Below, in pieces: positions 1-13,900 of a DNA stretch of 64,000 nucleotides. Every line of letters starts with the position of its first letter. The stretch's first letter is position 1. Origin of the DNA: Chlorokybus atmophyticus (taxonomy: Eukaryota; Streptophyta; Chlorokybophyceae; Chlorokybales; Chlorokybaceae). The stretch covers positions 436,124-500,123 of the forward strand of contig RHPI01001428.1 in NCBI GenBank assembly GCA_009103225.1. Direction: 5' to 3'. Position numbers and translations under genes: made by a program. Below the pieces are notes generated by a model that saw only the letters and a program-made list of their open reading frames with translations, was not told where the DNA came from and did no database searches.

Positions 1-31
1 CCCCCCCAAGTCACCACAACATATCACGCAC

Positions 32-1304
32 ATCTTCACCACATCGTTGGTTTGCACGGTGGTCTCGTCTGCAACATTGGGAGAAAAGTGGCAAACGCAG
101 TTGTTCAGCGAAACACATGTTGGGAAAGCAATGCCCTTGTCGATTTTCTTTCCTTTAACGGCCTTGTTGAATACGCTTCCCAATTGCCTGTTCCGAGCAA
201 CAGTTCATTAACGAAGGTTAGCAATTTCCAAAGCAGGTGTACAACAACGGCCATCGCAGCACCATGCAAGGGCCAAGGAATGCTTTTGTCACATGGGTGA
301 TACATAGCGACAAGCTGCGTGTTGAGACCTACAACTGCAGCCGCGTGCAATAGAAAACAGCGTGCAGAGAGCACACCCATCGGCAGTAGGTGCCTCGTCT
401 CTGCATGATCTACTAACCAGAGCAGCTCTGCCATCATGCGGAACCAGTGCATGCCACAAAGTTGCTTGCAGCCCAACATTTGCAGCCCAAGGTGAGCTGT
501 GATACGCTGACCAAAATTGCATGCCGTACGCATGCACTTACTGGTTGACTGAGGCGTCTCCTTTGTCGCACAGATCAACAACCTTTGCGCCTGCTTTGCA
601 TTCCGCAATCACGGCTGCCAAAGCCTCTGCATCACAACAAGGTGGTCATCCACTGTGACGCGAGTATTTCATCCGCTGGAAGTGCACCATGCGTCTTAGC
701 AAAGCCACTGTACTGGCCAACCCTGGCAGCCAAGAACTCAAATTTGCGTAGGAGGAAGCGAACAAGTAGCTACTGCTAGTGTTGCCGTGTAGTGGCCAGC
801 TCCTGGTCAACCCAAGTAGCTAAAAACTCAAACAAACTCGTACAGGAAACGAACAAACACCTACTTCTAATGTTGCCAGGTTGCCGACCTCATGGACCAA
901 AAGCACGTACATTGCGACAGCTAGTCGCATTTCTTACAAAAGAAGCACTGCCTGCCAAGTGCAAACCCACACCCAAAAGCCTTTTGGATCGCAATGTCAA
1001 GCACGACAAGCTTAACATGGCAGCCAGCCTGCCCGCGCATGCTGATGGTGCCTGCACCAACCTCATCAGCAAATTCAGGAACCGCATTGCATCAACTTGA
1101 TCTGCTACGTAGTTGGCGAATTCACTAACTGCAAGAAGGTGCGGCTGCTGAATTCCGCACAAGCAGCGAAGACGGACAGTTAGCGAATGCACACTTACTG
1201 TTGGCAATCTCAGCAGCAACTTTGTACTTGGTGACCACATCCGGAATGCTGAGGTCCAACTCCTGCTGCTCCTCCTCTCCTTCGCGCTCGTCCTCGGAAG
1301 ACAT
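32..1304 (-). CDS. EBP1/PA2G4-like protein, 5' part (cut by window edge)
   Basis: Proliferation-associated 2G4 / ErbB3-binding protein 1 family: a catalytically inactive methionine-aminopeptidase-fold protein that binds RNA and ribosomes and promotes growth in plants and animals. Three exons are visible on the minus strand: 1304-1199, 626-542 and 187-32. All junctions are GT-AG and in phase. Exon 1 starts at an ATG with an acidic N-terminus and ends with VVTKYKVAAEIAN. Exon 2 reads KALAAVIAECKAGAKVVDLC. Exon 3 carries the family block KGIAFPTCVSLNNCVCHFSP. The last donor (GTGCGT at 31-26) splits a codon that should complete the family's K-I/D step, so the gene continues left of base 1. Only about 114 of roughly 390 residues are present. 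The gene diverges from the MATH gene at 1948. The family assignment is strong; the human receptor name says nothing about its role here. Confidence 0.85.
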
Positions 1305-1947
1305 AGCACCTCAACTGCGTAACGACCTAATCCCAGTGGTCAGTGACCACGACACTCGCCAACACCACCACAACCGCCGCCGCCCACCGGACCAGCGGAG
1401 AAAGACCTCTGCATGGTGATCGCCAAAGCCTTTAGCTGACATGGCGGCGCACCTCGGTCACATCTAACCGCTGCGTAGCGTTTTCCCCGGACATCATGTC
1501 CGTTAGAGTCCGACCGGATTTGGCTGGGTCCCACCGAGTTTGTGCCTTGCATTTGCGGTTTATCACAGTCGCATTTGCAGCACCTAACGAGACTGGGAGG
1601 CTTGTCTAACCGCGCAGGCGACCAAGTTCAATTTACTTAGTAAGTTTTGTGAGTCGGTCGGGTGCTAAACCAATGATCCAGTTTGTTGAGTCGTTCAGCT
1701 TGCATGTACTAAGCTTGTGAAATCTATTGGTTGAATCACATTTGCAAGGACCCTTTGCTAACGAGTGAGTCAATCACTGAATCAAAGCGCTGCTCAGCTG
1801 CCCTGCTAGGGTTTGCCCAGGCGGCGGCGGTGGAGTCTACATGGTGGTCGTCGTTGCTTAGGAGAAGCGCTATGGCGCATACCTGCTGGAGAGGACGTGA
1901 CAGGAAATTATTGATAGCCTCCTATCCTGCGGCGGCATTGGCTTGAG
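1305..1947. other. Divergent intergenic region (EBP1 / MATH gene)
   Basis: 643 bases lie between two start codons that point away from each other, so both promoters must be here or partly in first exons. I see no convincing TATA box or other named element, and no additional supported reading frame. Confidence 0.5.
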
Positions 1948-4900
1948 GTGGAGCATGTCGTGATGCAGACCAGCGGAGGCAGCACCGCCGTCGGCGGGGA
2001 AGCGATGGAGGAGGTGCGTGGCAGCGCAGGCGGAGGTGACGCTGCCGAGGAGCTCCGTGATGGCAGGGAGGAGGCTGTCATGGTTGAGCAGCGGGGAGAT
2101 CACTCCGCCGTTTGCCGCTGGACTCTTGCTGGGTTTTCCAGGGTGAAGGCCCGAGCGCTATGGAGCCGCTACTTTGCAGTCGGAGGCTACGACTGCCGGT
2201 ATGGTCAACACAACACATGTCAGATGGATTGGGTGTGCCTGGACGATGCATCTTATGCAATTCAAGCGTAAAGTGTTGTCGACTGAACTCAGCATAGTAC
2301 ACGCTCAACGTGCTTGTGCAAAGCGATCAATGTTCTTAATTGCGTGCATGCAACCTCACGACAGAATAGGGTTGTTTATTCTTGCAACCCTTTCATGTCA
2401 GGTTAACTGTCTCCCATATTACAATAGAAAGGACGCTCTGTGGTTGCCGCAATTGTCCGCTTGCAAACAGCACAGTTTGTTCTCAACATACCCGTAGCAA
2501 CGCCTAATTGGTGATCAAGCTCTGCACTAGCTATCATCATGTGCATGTTGCTAATGGATGTTTGTTGGTGCGCAGTCAGTGCATGTTTCAATTCAGTTGC
2601 ATGATCTGAGCTTGCATGCCATGCTTGAGACGCATAGGCAATGTTGATTGTTCTTGGACTGTCCTGTGATGTGTTTCTTAGAACAGCAGTAAGTATGTTG
2701 TAGGTGTTTGCATGTGACGCAGTACGACTTGACAGGTCGCTAGAGGTGTTGCCATCCAAGCTGATTAATGAGAACTCACCAGCACTGCTCTTTTTTTGTC
2801 CACTGTCAACTCGTAGCTCACTTTGTGCACAATATGACATGCTGCACGACACCCTGGTACAAGGTCGTGGAAACTAATGCATGGACACCACACTTTGCGT
2901 TGCGCAGTATTGAGTGCCAAACACGAGTAATGGCATTGTGGGTCTGGTACACGTTTCCTACGGTTATGTAATGATGGTCGGCTGCAGGTTGCTGGTGTAT
3001 CCGCGCGGTGATTCCCAGGCATTGCCGGGGTATCTTTCAGTATACCTACAAGTAACCGATCCTCGAGGCGCTTCTGCTAAGTGGGATTGTTTTGCCAGCT
3101 ACCGCCTGTGCATAGTCAACCAGAGAGATGATAGCAAGTCAATACAGCGGGACAGTTGGCACAGATTTTCGGGAAAAAAGAAATCACATGGGTGGTGCGA
3201 CTTCACTCCGGCTTCAGCATTGCTGGATGCACGCTCTGGGTTTCTTGTGAACGATGGGCTGCTGATTACCGCGGAGATATTGCTGTTGCACGAGTCTATT
3301 CAGTTTTCTCGTGAACCTGAACCATCAAGCAGCGGCTTAGGAGTTGCGACCAGCAACACAGTACCCAGTGAGTCCTTGGGTGGCAAGTTTACATGGCGCG
3401 TCCACAATTTACCACTGTTTAAGGAGATGATCAAGACGCAGAAGATCATGAGCCCAGTATTTCCTGCAGGCGAATGTAATCTTCGGCTGAGCGTCTATCA
3501 GTCCTCCGTGTCATCTGTGGAGTACCTCTCAATGTGTTTGGAAAGCAAGGATACGGATAAGTCATCACAAGTCTCTGCCAATGGTAGTGCCAATGAGCGG
3601 AGCTGTTGGTGCCTGTTCCGAATGTCGGTTCTGAACCAGGTGCGTTTTGGTGCTTGTTGCGTTTAGTAGTCTACTGAATACAGCGTTCACTTGCTGGTCT
3701 CTAATCAATACAGCCTTGTGCATCAGAAAGCGTTTCAGCTTATTATCTATGCGCTACTGACTAACGGACTTTGCTAGGGTGGAAAGAACCACATGCATCG
3801 AGATTCGTATGGCCGGTTTGCCGCTGACAACAAGAGTGGTGACAACACCAGTTTGGGCTGGAACGACTACATGAAGATGTCAGACTTCCTGGCAGCTGAG
3901 TCCGGTTATTTGGCGGAAGACGGTACAGCTGTGTTTTGCGCTTCCTTCCATATTATAAGGGAGCATAGCAGCACGTCAAAGACACTAAGTGGCCACATTC
4001 CACGAGCACCAACATCCAAGAAGCATGGCGGCGAGATTTATCAGGGCAAGTTTGTGTGGCGCATTGATAACTTCACTAAGTTGAAGGACTTGCTGAAGAA
4101 GCGCAAGATTACTGGTCTCTGCATTAAAAGCAGAAGGTTTCAAGTTGGTGGCAGAGACTGTAGGCTGATTGTGTACCCACGAGGGCAGTCACAGCCACCT
4201 TGCCATCTCTCCATGTTTCTGGAGGTAACAGATCCGCGCGCATCGGAGAAAGAGTGGAGCTGTTTTGTGAGTCATAAGCTGTCCGTGGTTAACCAAAAGG
4301 CCGAAGAGCGATCTGTCAGCAAAGAGTCTCAGAACAGATACTCCAAAGCTGCGAAAGACTGGGGCTGGCGCGAGTTCGTCACACTGACCAGTCTCTTTGA
4401 TCAAGATGCGGGTTTTCTGGTCAACGACGCCTGTGTTTTCTCAGCAGAAGTACTAATACTGAAGGAAACTGCAGAAGTTCTGACCCTCAAGGACACAAGC
4501 GCCTTTGGGGAGCAGTGCTTCACCTGGCGTGTTGAGAACTTCATGGCCTTTAAGGACATCATGGAAACCCGCAAAATTTTCAGCAAGTACTTCCTGGCTG
4601 CTGGCTCTTGTGAGCTGCGCATTGGTGTATATGAGTCCTTTGACACGCTCTGCATCTATTTGGAAAGCGACGGCAATGCCGGACTTCCGGACAATCAGCT
4701 GGACAAGAACTACTGGGTGCGATACCGCATTGCTGTGGTCAACCAGCGGCATCCAGAGCGGACTGCTTGGAAGGAGTCCTCTATCTGCACGCGCACGTGG
4801 AACAACAGCGTTTTGCAATTTATGAAGGTGTCAGACCTGTTGGAAGCAGACGCTGGCTTCCTTGTTCGTGACACAGTGGTGTTCACGTGTGAGGTGCTGG

Positions 4901-7900
4901 ATTGCTGCCCATGGTTCGACTTTGCAGATCTGGATGGGCTCGCGGGGTCTTCTGACGATGAGCCAGACGTGCTTAGCACTGACCCTGAGGAGTTGCTGGA
5001 TGATGACAGTGAGGAAGACGACAGTGAGGATGACCTGCATGAGGACCTCAATGAGCCTCAGGAGATTTTCCGCAGCTTGCTGGCACGGGCTGGGTTCAGT
5101 CTCGGAGGTTACAGTGGGGAACAGGATGGTGCACCTGCTTTGTTGGACCCATCACAGCTGCAGGCTGCTTTGCGTGAGCGGTTGCTGATGGACGCTGGCG
5201 CTGTAGCAGCTTTCCTTGCAGGCTTGCGTGTGTATCTGGATGACCCAGCTCGCGTACGGCGGCTGCTTCTTCCAACTGTCACGCCAAGCAGATCTGGTAG
5301 CGGCCTGCATCTGTCAGAGGAGGACGATGATGAGCTGCCACTGGACGTGGAGGAAGACACTTCGCCAAGTGTTATGCACTTGTTGATGGGCGTTAAGGTT
5401 CTGCAGCAGGCTATAGTTGACCTGCTTCTCGACATTATGTTAGAGTGTTGTACAAAGCGCACAGCCCCGGCAGCAGAGGATGCAAGGTCCCCTAGCGCAT
5501 CCAGCCAAGCAACCAGAGAGCACCCTCAAGCACGCGTACGCAGTAGCAGTACCACCAGCACGCATGATTATTGCGACGCAGCACGCATCAGTCGCAACAG
5601 TGACACCTGCAGCAGTAGCAACGATGCAATGCGCTCCGATGCCACCAGCCTGCCCTACCTGCCCACAGGCGTGGATTGCATGCGAGTACGTGGCGATGCG
5701 TCTGCTGTCACAAGCTCAACTTCTAATGCACTTCCTCCGCCATTGCCACCGCCACCACCAGCCCGCTCATCACAGTCACACAGCATGGCACCTGGTGGTG
5801 ATCACTTGCATTCTCCATCTGGCAAGGTGAGTCTGTTGTCAGCCTGCTTTCTGGATGCTTGTTTGGTCATACCACGAGCGGTACCATTTCACATTGCTGC
5901 ACCATGTTCAGCAATCGTGTTGGCCAGCTTGATTGTTTGTGATGTCGGGCGGTCTGGAAAATCGCTATGCCCAGCTTGTGTATCTCAACTGAGTGGTTGT
6001 ATGCACTGCAGACGCTGCCACGTTGGCCTGAACAACCAGATGAGTTGTTGGGGTTGATAGTCGATTCCCTGAGAGCATTGGACAACGGGGTAGCACCCAT
6101 GCCCTCTGCAGTTGGCTGCTCTGAGCCCCGGCGACGGCCTCAATCAGCCAGCAAAGTTGCAGCCATTCTCGCCAGTGCGCCTACACACCTGCAAAGGGAC
6201 ATTGCTGCCTTGGTGCCTAAACTGGTGGACCCGCTGGAGCATCCAGCCGTAGCCGGCGCCTTGCTAGAGCGGATGCATGCAGCTTCTCCTGGCGACTTGC
6301 CGCTGCGCATGACACTGCTGTGCTCCCTAGCACAGCTGCATCTGCCACCAGGTCCGCTGCCCGGCTTCTCCCAGGGTGCCGGTGCAGACACCATTGCGCT
6401 AACAACAGCTTTGGAGGTTCTTCCTTGGTACGAGTCAGAGGCGGAGCTTGCAGCTGTCATTGCCTTGCTGCTGCGTGCTGCAGCTGCCGCCGACCGCAGC
6501 ACACGCACCGCGATGGTGCGCGCTGTTCGCACACAGCTCAAGAGAACAGGTGGTTCCGTAAGAGTCCTTGCAGTTGTTGGCTTCGCCTTGTGCACGCCAC
6601 CTTGGGAAGTCGCACAAGCCATGCTCAGGGAGATTGAGGCTGATGGGTCAGCATTGGAGAATGAGCAAGAACAGGATTTGAATAGCCACAGGTTTGAGAG
6701 GGTGTCGGACGTGGCCATGCTTCTGGATCTGATGGCTGCGGATGCTGCACCGCCCCATACCCAACGCGAAGCAGAGCGTGTGTTTGAGGCTGCTGTTGCA
6801 CATGGTGGTCTGGATGAGCAGACGATTGTAATGGTGCTGGAACGGCGCAGGGCACAGCATCAACATCATTACCAGCACATTCATCAGCAGTACCATCAAC
6901 TCCAGGACTACGACTTTCCAGCTGTGTTGCGGTTGGCAGAGGTTCTGGCGCAATCTGTTGAGCCTCGAGTGCGTGAGTTTGTGCGCAGCCTGTATGTGGT
7001 GCTCTTCAAGCTGTACAGCAGTGATGCATGTCGCGACCGGATCCTTCATGGTTTGGTGGACAAGGTCACGCGCTGTTTGGAAGGAGCTGCAACTCCTCAA
7101 CAGCTGCAGATGCTGCACAATGAAGCTGAGCTGGGCATGGAGATCCTCGCCTTCCTTGTGCAAGATGAGGATGGCATAGCAGGGCCTGTTCTAGCGTTGA
7201 TGCGTGAGGCTGTGCAGGGAGCACTTCTTAGCAGGGATGCCCTAGCGCAGACACTAGCAGCAACAGCAGATGCACTGGCTCATACTCGGGCGGATGCCTC
7301 TGTGAATATCCAGCGCCTGACGCGAGAAGCAGCTTCCATATCTCTGCACGTTTCTGAAGCCGAAGCCAATGTTGCAAGATTGAAGGTATGTACACGCCCA
7401 TTTGCACATGCAGGCATTACAGCTGGCATGACAGTGCATCTGAATGCAACTGTGTGTTGCTTGCAGGCGGAGAACAAAACTCTGCTGGATACTGCGGCAC
7501 GAGAGCGGCGAGAAGCTTCAGAACGCATCAGGGACATGGACGGGCAACTAGAGTGGGTGCGAGCGGAAAGAGAGGAGGAAGCCGCCAAATCGGCAAAAGC
7601 GCTGCGTGAGGTTACGCAACGGCTGCGAGAAGCCGAGACACAGCTTGCCCAATTAAAGAACCGCAAGCGCGAAGAGCTTAAACGCGTCATGAAGGAGAAG
7701 CACGTGCTCGCTGAGCGTCTAAAATCCGCAGAAGCTGCTCGCAAAAGGTTTGACGAGGAGTTGAAGCGGTTTGCATCTGAGAATGTGGGTCGTGAGGAGG
7801 TTCGGCTCAGCCTGGAGAATGAGGTCAGGCGCCTGAGGGACGAAGTTGGCCAAAGCGAAGGCGGCCTGCGTGAGAAAGAGCAGCAAGTTCAGCGATGCGA

Positions 7901-8357
7901 GGCCTACATTGACGGCATGGAGTCCAAGCTGCATGCGCATCAAGACTACATCCAAACCCTAGAGCAGTCACTGCAGGAGGAGATGGCGCGGCACGCTCCT
8001 CTATATGGTGCTGGCCTGGATCAGCTCTCCCTCCAGGAGCTGGAAACACTCGCTCGCATACATGACGAGGGGTTGCGACAGGTGCGTGCCATGATGCAGC
8101 AGCGGCATCACCAGCAGGTCGCGCAACAGCTCTCTCCCCCATCACCATCGCCCCCTACCCCGCAGCCGCCTCAACCGCAGGCCAACGGCATGATGTCAGG
8201 TAGCGGCCACCCTGTGCCGCCCTTGCCACATACCCTCAGCAATGGCCAGCTGAGTCATGGGCCTCCATCGAGGGGCAACAGCAGCAGTCAGTTGAACGGC
8301 ACGCACATGTCGTCACTGAATGGCGTGCATGTAGCAGCCTGGTATGGTCAGACATAG
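1948..8357 (+). CDS. Four-MATH-domain, coiled-coil TRAF-like protein
   Basis: Five exons: 1948-2198, 2988-3639, 3778-5826, 6012-7385 and 7467-8357, giving about 1738 aa.

Domains in order: MATH/TRAF-C folds at about residues 56-186, 215-365, 391-533 and 546-680. Each has the W-R/T-x-x-N/F opening and a GFLV-D-like close; the first is interrupted by an intron just before LLVYPRG. An acidic stretch follows at about 690-735, then a low-complexity Ser/Thr/Pro region with a polyproline run near 940-960. A long helical segment follows, with a coiled coil at about 1405-1640, and the C-terminus is Pro/Gln/Ser-rich.

MATH domains bind peptide degrons and partners, often for ubiquitin ligases or USP7-type enzymes. 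No RING, BTB or protease domain is visible, so this is probably an adaptor. The arrangement matches large plant TRAF-like proteins of similar length. The start is the first ATG in the frame of exon 1. Confidence 0.8.
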
Positions 8358-10901
8358 TAACTGTCATTGGTGATCAATTCAATTGTGACAGTGTTGCATA
8401 TGTCCTGGAGCCCGACATGTGCGTTTTGCGTCAGCAAGTCAACAAGCATGTCACGTCCGCGTATTGTGCATGACACTTGTGTATCACGTGCTCTGCACAA
8501 AAAGTCAACACAGCGCAATCTGCACGGCCCTTACCCTAACCCGCATTGCTTTCTGCGGTTTGCCAAGTGTTGCACCCATTGCCTTCCGCATTTACTGTAC
8601 AAGCTATGGTTCTGCTGGGTTGAACTCCGTACCACTGTGAACGCGGGCACAGTCTCAGCTGTGACAGGGTCACTCCCCAAGTAATACCAGCATCAACTTG
8701 CATTGCTGCGCGGCTCATCGAAGCAGGGGTGGTTGCGCAGGCAATGCCAGGCAAATAGCCTGCCTCGCACCTGCTGCAATGCATCACACGTGTATCAGCT
8801 TGATCAATTGCAGACTATGAACGTTGATACTACACGGTAGTATGCATGTGCATGTTGCATATGTATGCGTGTGTCTCACACAGCACTTTACATATCCTAT
8901 ACACGTAGTGACTACCAAGAATTTTCATCCCGTGCAAAGCAATGCACAATATTTTACAACATGCATGCTTGTGTGAACTAAAGGGGTAGGGGTTAGTGCA
9001 TTAGGTAGCAGTTAGGAGTAGCCTGGTGGTATGAAATATTGCATGTGCCTTGTGCTGAGTGTGGTGTTTGCTGTGCTGCCACTGCTGTGCTGTGCTGCCA
9101 CACTCAGCACAAGGCACATGCGTTGCATATAATGTAGAGTTCGGTAGGTGGTGCACAGTCATGCACACCCACGCATACATTTGGCAAGACAACAAGACAA
9201 CATGGGCAAGCTCAATTACACCCAGGACCTAGGCTGCATGTGCGTGACACCTTGCATGCTATCCGCATCCTCAACTTGCTGGCGTGCACTTAGCTAGCCA
9301 GCCTCCTTAGCGCTAGGGTTTGTGTCCCCATTTAAACTGTTTGTTGTGCGTGATGATGTGCCGTGCGCTTGCTGGTATCCTTGCTTGTTGTTGCTGATGC
9401 TGGGGGACCCTCTTCTTTTCCATATGCTACTAATGTAGCATACTGTCTCTTATACACTCAGCGCAAGGGTGGTACATGCTGAGCACACGTCACGCAAACG
9501 TTTTGCGTGTGCTACTCCAAGCACATAACAGTGTGTTGCTTGCTTGTCACAACCTGCTACTGCATTAGCTTGAGGGTCTCTACGTCTAGTTGCGGTGGTG
9601 TTAGCACCACCACATCGTTGTTACTCACCGAGTAGGTGTAACTCTGTCTTGGCCCCCACGTAATTATGTGTGCTGGCTGGCTGGCTGGCTTGCTTTGCTT
9701 GTGCATGGTTACCTTTGCTATACTGCTGAGTTTGCAACATGCAACTCTTGTGTGTTATATATGGCAGTAATGTGCAATATGGTTGCCTGCAAGTATTAGT
9801 TCGTTGCATGGATCCGGTTGGATTGCAACAACGGGAGTCACGGAAGCGCGAAGACTCAACATGTAGGCTTTTCTGAAGCCCAGATGCATTACCAATAGCA
9901 AAATAGCAGCTAATATAGCAAAGCACACATCTGTGCTTTTTTGAACAAGCACAGTAAGGACTTTATTATAACAGGGGCAATGCAAGGCTAAAGCTATGTA
10001 CATTGTCTAAGTGCGTGCAAATGGGGCGGAAAGGCGTGAGGCAGCAGCAGGCAGTAGGCTAGCAACAACCAATCAACATGTTGCAAGCAGTGCTATGGTA
10101 AAGAGCGGTGGGAGCAGTGCAGAGCACGACATGGTCGGAGGAGCGCAGCAACAACAGGCAACGGCAGCAAGGCGTGTGAGTAGGATACGGTGCTGTGCGG
10201 TGCTATGTATATGTTGTACATCACCGTACCATTGCTGCACATCGCAATTTTATGGGGTTGATGCACGTGCGACAGCGTAAACGAAGAAACGCAAGCATGC
10301 TGATTATGACATGCACGACAACTTTGTGCGTGTTGATCAAAAACACACACGATACCGATAGCGTTGGGAGAGCCCTTAAAGGAACCAAGTTTCAATTTCG
10401 TGCAACTCTTCTTTTAAGACGCATCTTAGTTTTGAACATCTACAAGCATACATTAATGCTTGTATATCGAGCACATGATTACGAGATAACTTGATAATGT
10501 TTTTTTCAGGCCTGAAGACAGAGCGCAATACTACTTTATTGGTTAAGGCTATAAACTTCACAGCTTTCACAACTGCATAATGGGTTTCATACATTATACA
10601 CATTTATGTAATCACGCAGCATTAATCCCACACATGTACGTCATCGCACTTTAAGTCTTGTGACCGTATGCCATAATTGTCTACATGCACATGCGAGCCT
10701 TGTAGTGAAGGCCGCTTGAATGTTAGTACCTACAAGTTTACTCTTTAAACTACAAGGTATGCAGGACTTCACTGTACCTTGTGATTCAATGACTTATACT
10801 TGCAGTCAGAGGGCTGAGCACTCGACCATGTGCTCGTTGAACAGTGCCAGGCACTGAGACACAGTCTGAGAAGGCACTGCCTAGCTCCTGCTATTCCGCA
10901 G
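8358..10901. other. Intergenic, no supported gene
   Basis: About 2.5 kb between the MATH gene and the GH16 gene. It holds a perfect 24-bp inverted repeat (9041-9121, listed separately), short GGCT/GCTT runs near 9670-9700, and many low-scoring frames. I could not tie any of those to a family or to consistent splice sites. Confidence 0.5.
9041..9121. repeat. 24-bp inverted repeat with 33-nt loop
   Basis: The arms at 9041-9064 and 9098-9121 are exact reverse complements (left arm begins GCATGTGCCTTGTGCTG). The spacer is built of TGCTG-like steps. Transcribed, this would fold into a long perfect hairpin. It could be a small-RNA precursor, a miniature inverted-repeat element remnant, or chance in a repetitive spacer. 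Confidence 0.7.
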
Positions 10902-13900
10902 ATGGCGGTGCCACGCGGCGCCCTGTGGCGGCTGCCGACAGCGGCGGCATGGTTGCTGCTGCTGGCTGAGGTTTTAGGGCCGCAGGCAGCCACAGCGGGC
11001 AAAGGCGAGTGCCCATGGAAGCTGGTTTGGAGCGACGAGTTCGACGGGGACGCTCTTGACCTCAGCAAGTGGGACGTGGAGGTGAGGGGGAGGTAGTTAG
11101 TGGGCAGGAAATGTTATGCTTGACTGAATGCCCAGCTGATTTGTGACTGTGTATGATGTGCTCTTGTGTGCATGTCGCCATTGCTGCGGGCATAGTTGCA
11201 CTCACCGCTGCATGATGCTCCCGTTGTAATACTGCCTTTCCAGTATGAGACTTGATGTTGATCATGTTGTCAGTTTGTTACTGTCGAGAAGAGAAGGATA
11301 AAAAGAAGCAGCAAGCCTACCATGGGTGGTGTGAATTACAAGCACACCAACCTTGGTGTGCTTGTACTTCTCAGTATCTACAATTACAGACCAATGCACT
11401 ACGCTATCTAGCAAAGCAAAACCGTCAACATATATCAGTTACTGCTTCTTGGGGTTTGGCTACTGGGAAATATCTGCATTACGGCACTAAGCGTTTTGTG
11501 TTGCAACTGTAGAGTATTCTTGAATGTATGGGTTGACCTTGCGCAGGTGGATTGCCATGGAGGTGGAAATGGAGAGAAGCAGTGCTACACAGCCCGCAAG
11601 GAAAACCTGTACATAAGTAATGTAAGGTGTTCAGGTCATAGTTACACTTATACAAGCATGCTTACAACAACACTCTGTGACGCTTGTTGGTTGATGCATG
11701 CAGGGGAATCTGGTCCTCCATGCCATCAATGAGTTTTACACCGGTAGCCTGGCAGACTGCACAAGCAAAGACAAACAAGACTGCCTTGCAATTAGGTAAG
11801 AATCAGCTGTCACTTCTGTCTCAGCTTCTCACCCGCTTAACTTGGTGCTCGTCATCAAAGGCGGTACACGTCGGCACGGGTGCGCACGCTGCAGGGGGGA
11901 GCGGCGGCGTCCTCGTGGCTGCACGGGAGGGTGGCGGTGCGGGCGAGGGTGCCGTCGGGGCGCGGCCTCTGGCCCGCCATCTGGATGCTGCCCTCCGACT
12001 GGGAGTATGGCGGCTGGGCTGCCAGCGGGGAGGTTGATATACTTGAGATGAGGTTGGTGTGTGCGTGTGTTTCCGTGCACGTTCACGTGAATGTACATGA
12101 GTGTGCACGGCATGTGATCTTGCGCATGCCTGTTTTAAGTGTGGAATGGGAGTGTGAATGTTGGGTTGAGCGCAGGGGTCAGGAGGTGGACAGGGTTCAG
12201 GGGACAATATGGTATGGGGACCAATGGCCAAATCAAGAGGGAAGCGGCTCAGGACCCACGTCATTCCAGTGCATCACAGATTTCTCTCAGGTAAGCATAG
12301 CATTCACGCAGTGTCAATGCTCACAATGGTGTATTTAACAACCAGACAGTCTCACCTGAGGGCTCTTACGACAGGACTTTCATGAGTTTGCGCTGGAGTG
12401 GGGTGAGAAGGAGCTTGTATGGTACGTGGATGGCGTGCCATACCACCGCGAGAGTCTCGACCGCTCATTCAACAACCCGCAAACAATGGTCGACCATTAC
12501 AACGGCGCGAAGGCCGCTCCCTTCGACCGGCGCTTCCATCTGCTCGTCAACCTGGCCGTTGGTGGCAACTTCCTCATGGGTCCCGGCCCCTTTGATGCGT
12601 GGTCCTGGACCCGGCCCCGCCTCGAGGTGGACTGGGTCCGGGTCTACCAGCGTGAGGACCTTCGCGTGTCTGATCCCAACGAGCTCGAGTCCTGCTTCGG
12701 GTTTGATGCGGCTGCTGCGGGTGCTGTCGGAAATGCTTCGCGTGCGGTGTGCCGTGCGAAGACAGATGCGACCACGCACGACCTTTGCAACGCCCTCCAT
12801 TGGGCTTGCAATGAAGGTAAAAACAGTTGTGCCAGTGCGTGCGTGCAGTTGATCCAAGGTCACGGAGAATGTGACTACACAAGATAGCACATCATCCGTA
12901 GTGCATTCAAGTGCTTCATGATACCGCGTTTGCAGTGGCACGACTGCGGCATTGGGCTTGGTAATAGTAGCTTTTTTCTTTTTGCTCTCGCTCCTACCAC
13001 TTTCTGGTAGCTTTTTACAACTGCGTTAGAGTCTTTGTGATCTTACCACTGCTACAGAGTTTCCGAATAGATCAGCTGATAATCAATTTTATTCTAGCCT
13101 TATCAGTCCAGCTGCGCACCTGCTGCTTATTGTGTCTCGCATGTTGCAGTGTACTGTTGAGTCGGTGACCATTAATGAAGTCGCTTTCGTCAGTGTTTGA
13201 CAAGTACCTTGCACACAGGTGGCGTCTCGTGCGATGCAGCGCAGTTGTCATGTGACGCAGCACATGTGCGGCCAAATGCAGACCGCGCGTTCGACATCTA
13301 CTACAAAGGCCACAAGGAGCAAGGGCCTCACGGATGCGAATTTGGCGGCGTCGCAGCGTTGTCTCAAGACACACTTCCCCCTGCCGATTGTGGTACGCAG
13401 AAAGGGTTAAGTAAGACTCGATAATCATGCGTTGCAATCCGTAAAGTTGAGGCATATAAATAACCGCTTGCGCACATGGCAGCCATTTGCCTCATACATG
13501 TGTCCCTTTTTACAATCGAAGGTCATGACTATCATCTTGTGTATTCCTTTTGATTAACTTGCAGTTTGTGTTCAGCTCGCGGTCCCGGTTTACCAATTTA
13601 CAGGCCGGACGCACCGTTTGCGTCTTGGAAGATAATACTAATATCCGCGGCATCTGCATGCGTGGTGCTGGCGGCGGTCTGCGTGTGTGTTGCGTGGCGG
13701 CACAAGCGCGCGGCAGCACACCGCAAGCACGGCCACAAGGCGCGCAAGGATGCTCATGCGCGCCACGGGCAGGTAGGTACGTACTTACAAGTCAGCCAAC
13801 TCCTGGATGAGGAGAGACTCATTGATAGTAGCGATTCTGCATGTATTTGTCATCAAGAAGCACAAATGTTGAGTTCACAAGTTGTGACATACAACCCTGG

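Noticed and set aside
890-1309. 139-codon minus-strand frame next to the EBP1 start
   Set aside because: It overlaps EBP1 exon 1 in another frame and then intron; the EBP1 frame has clear family similarity and splice sites.
2403-2852. 149-codon minus-strand frame
   Set aside because: Lies inside the first intron of the MATH gene, with low-complexity content and no family match.
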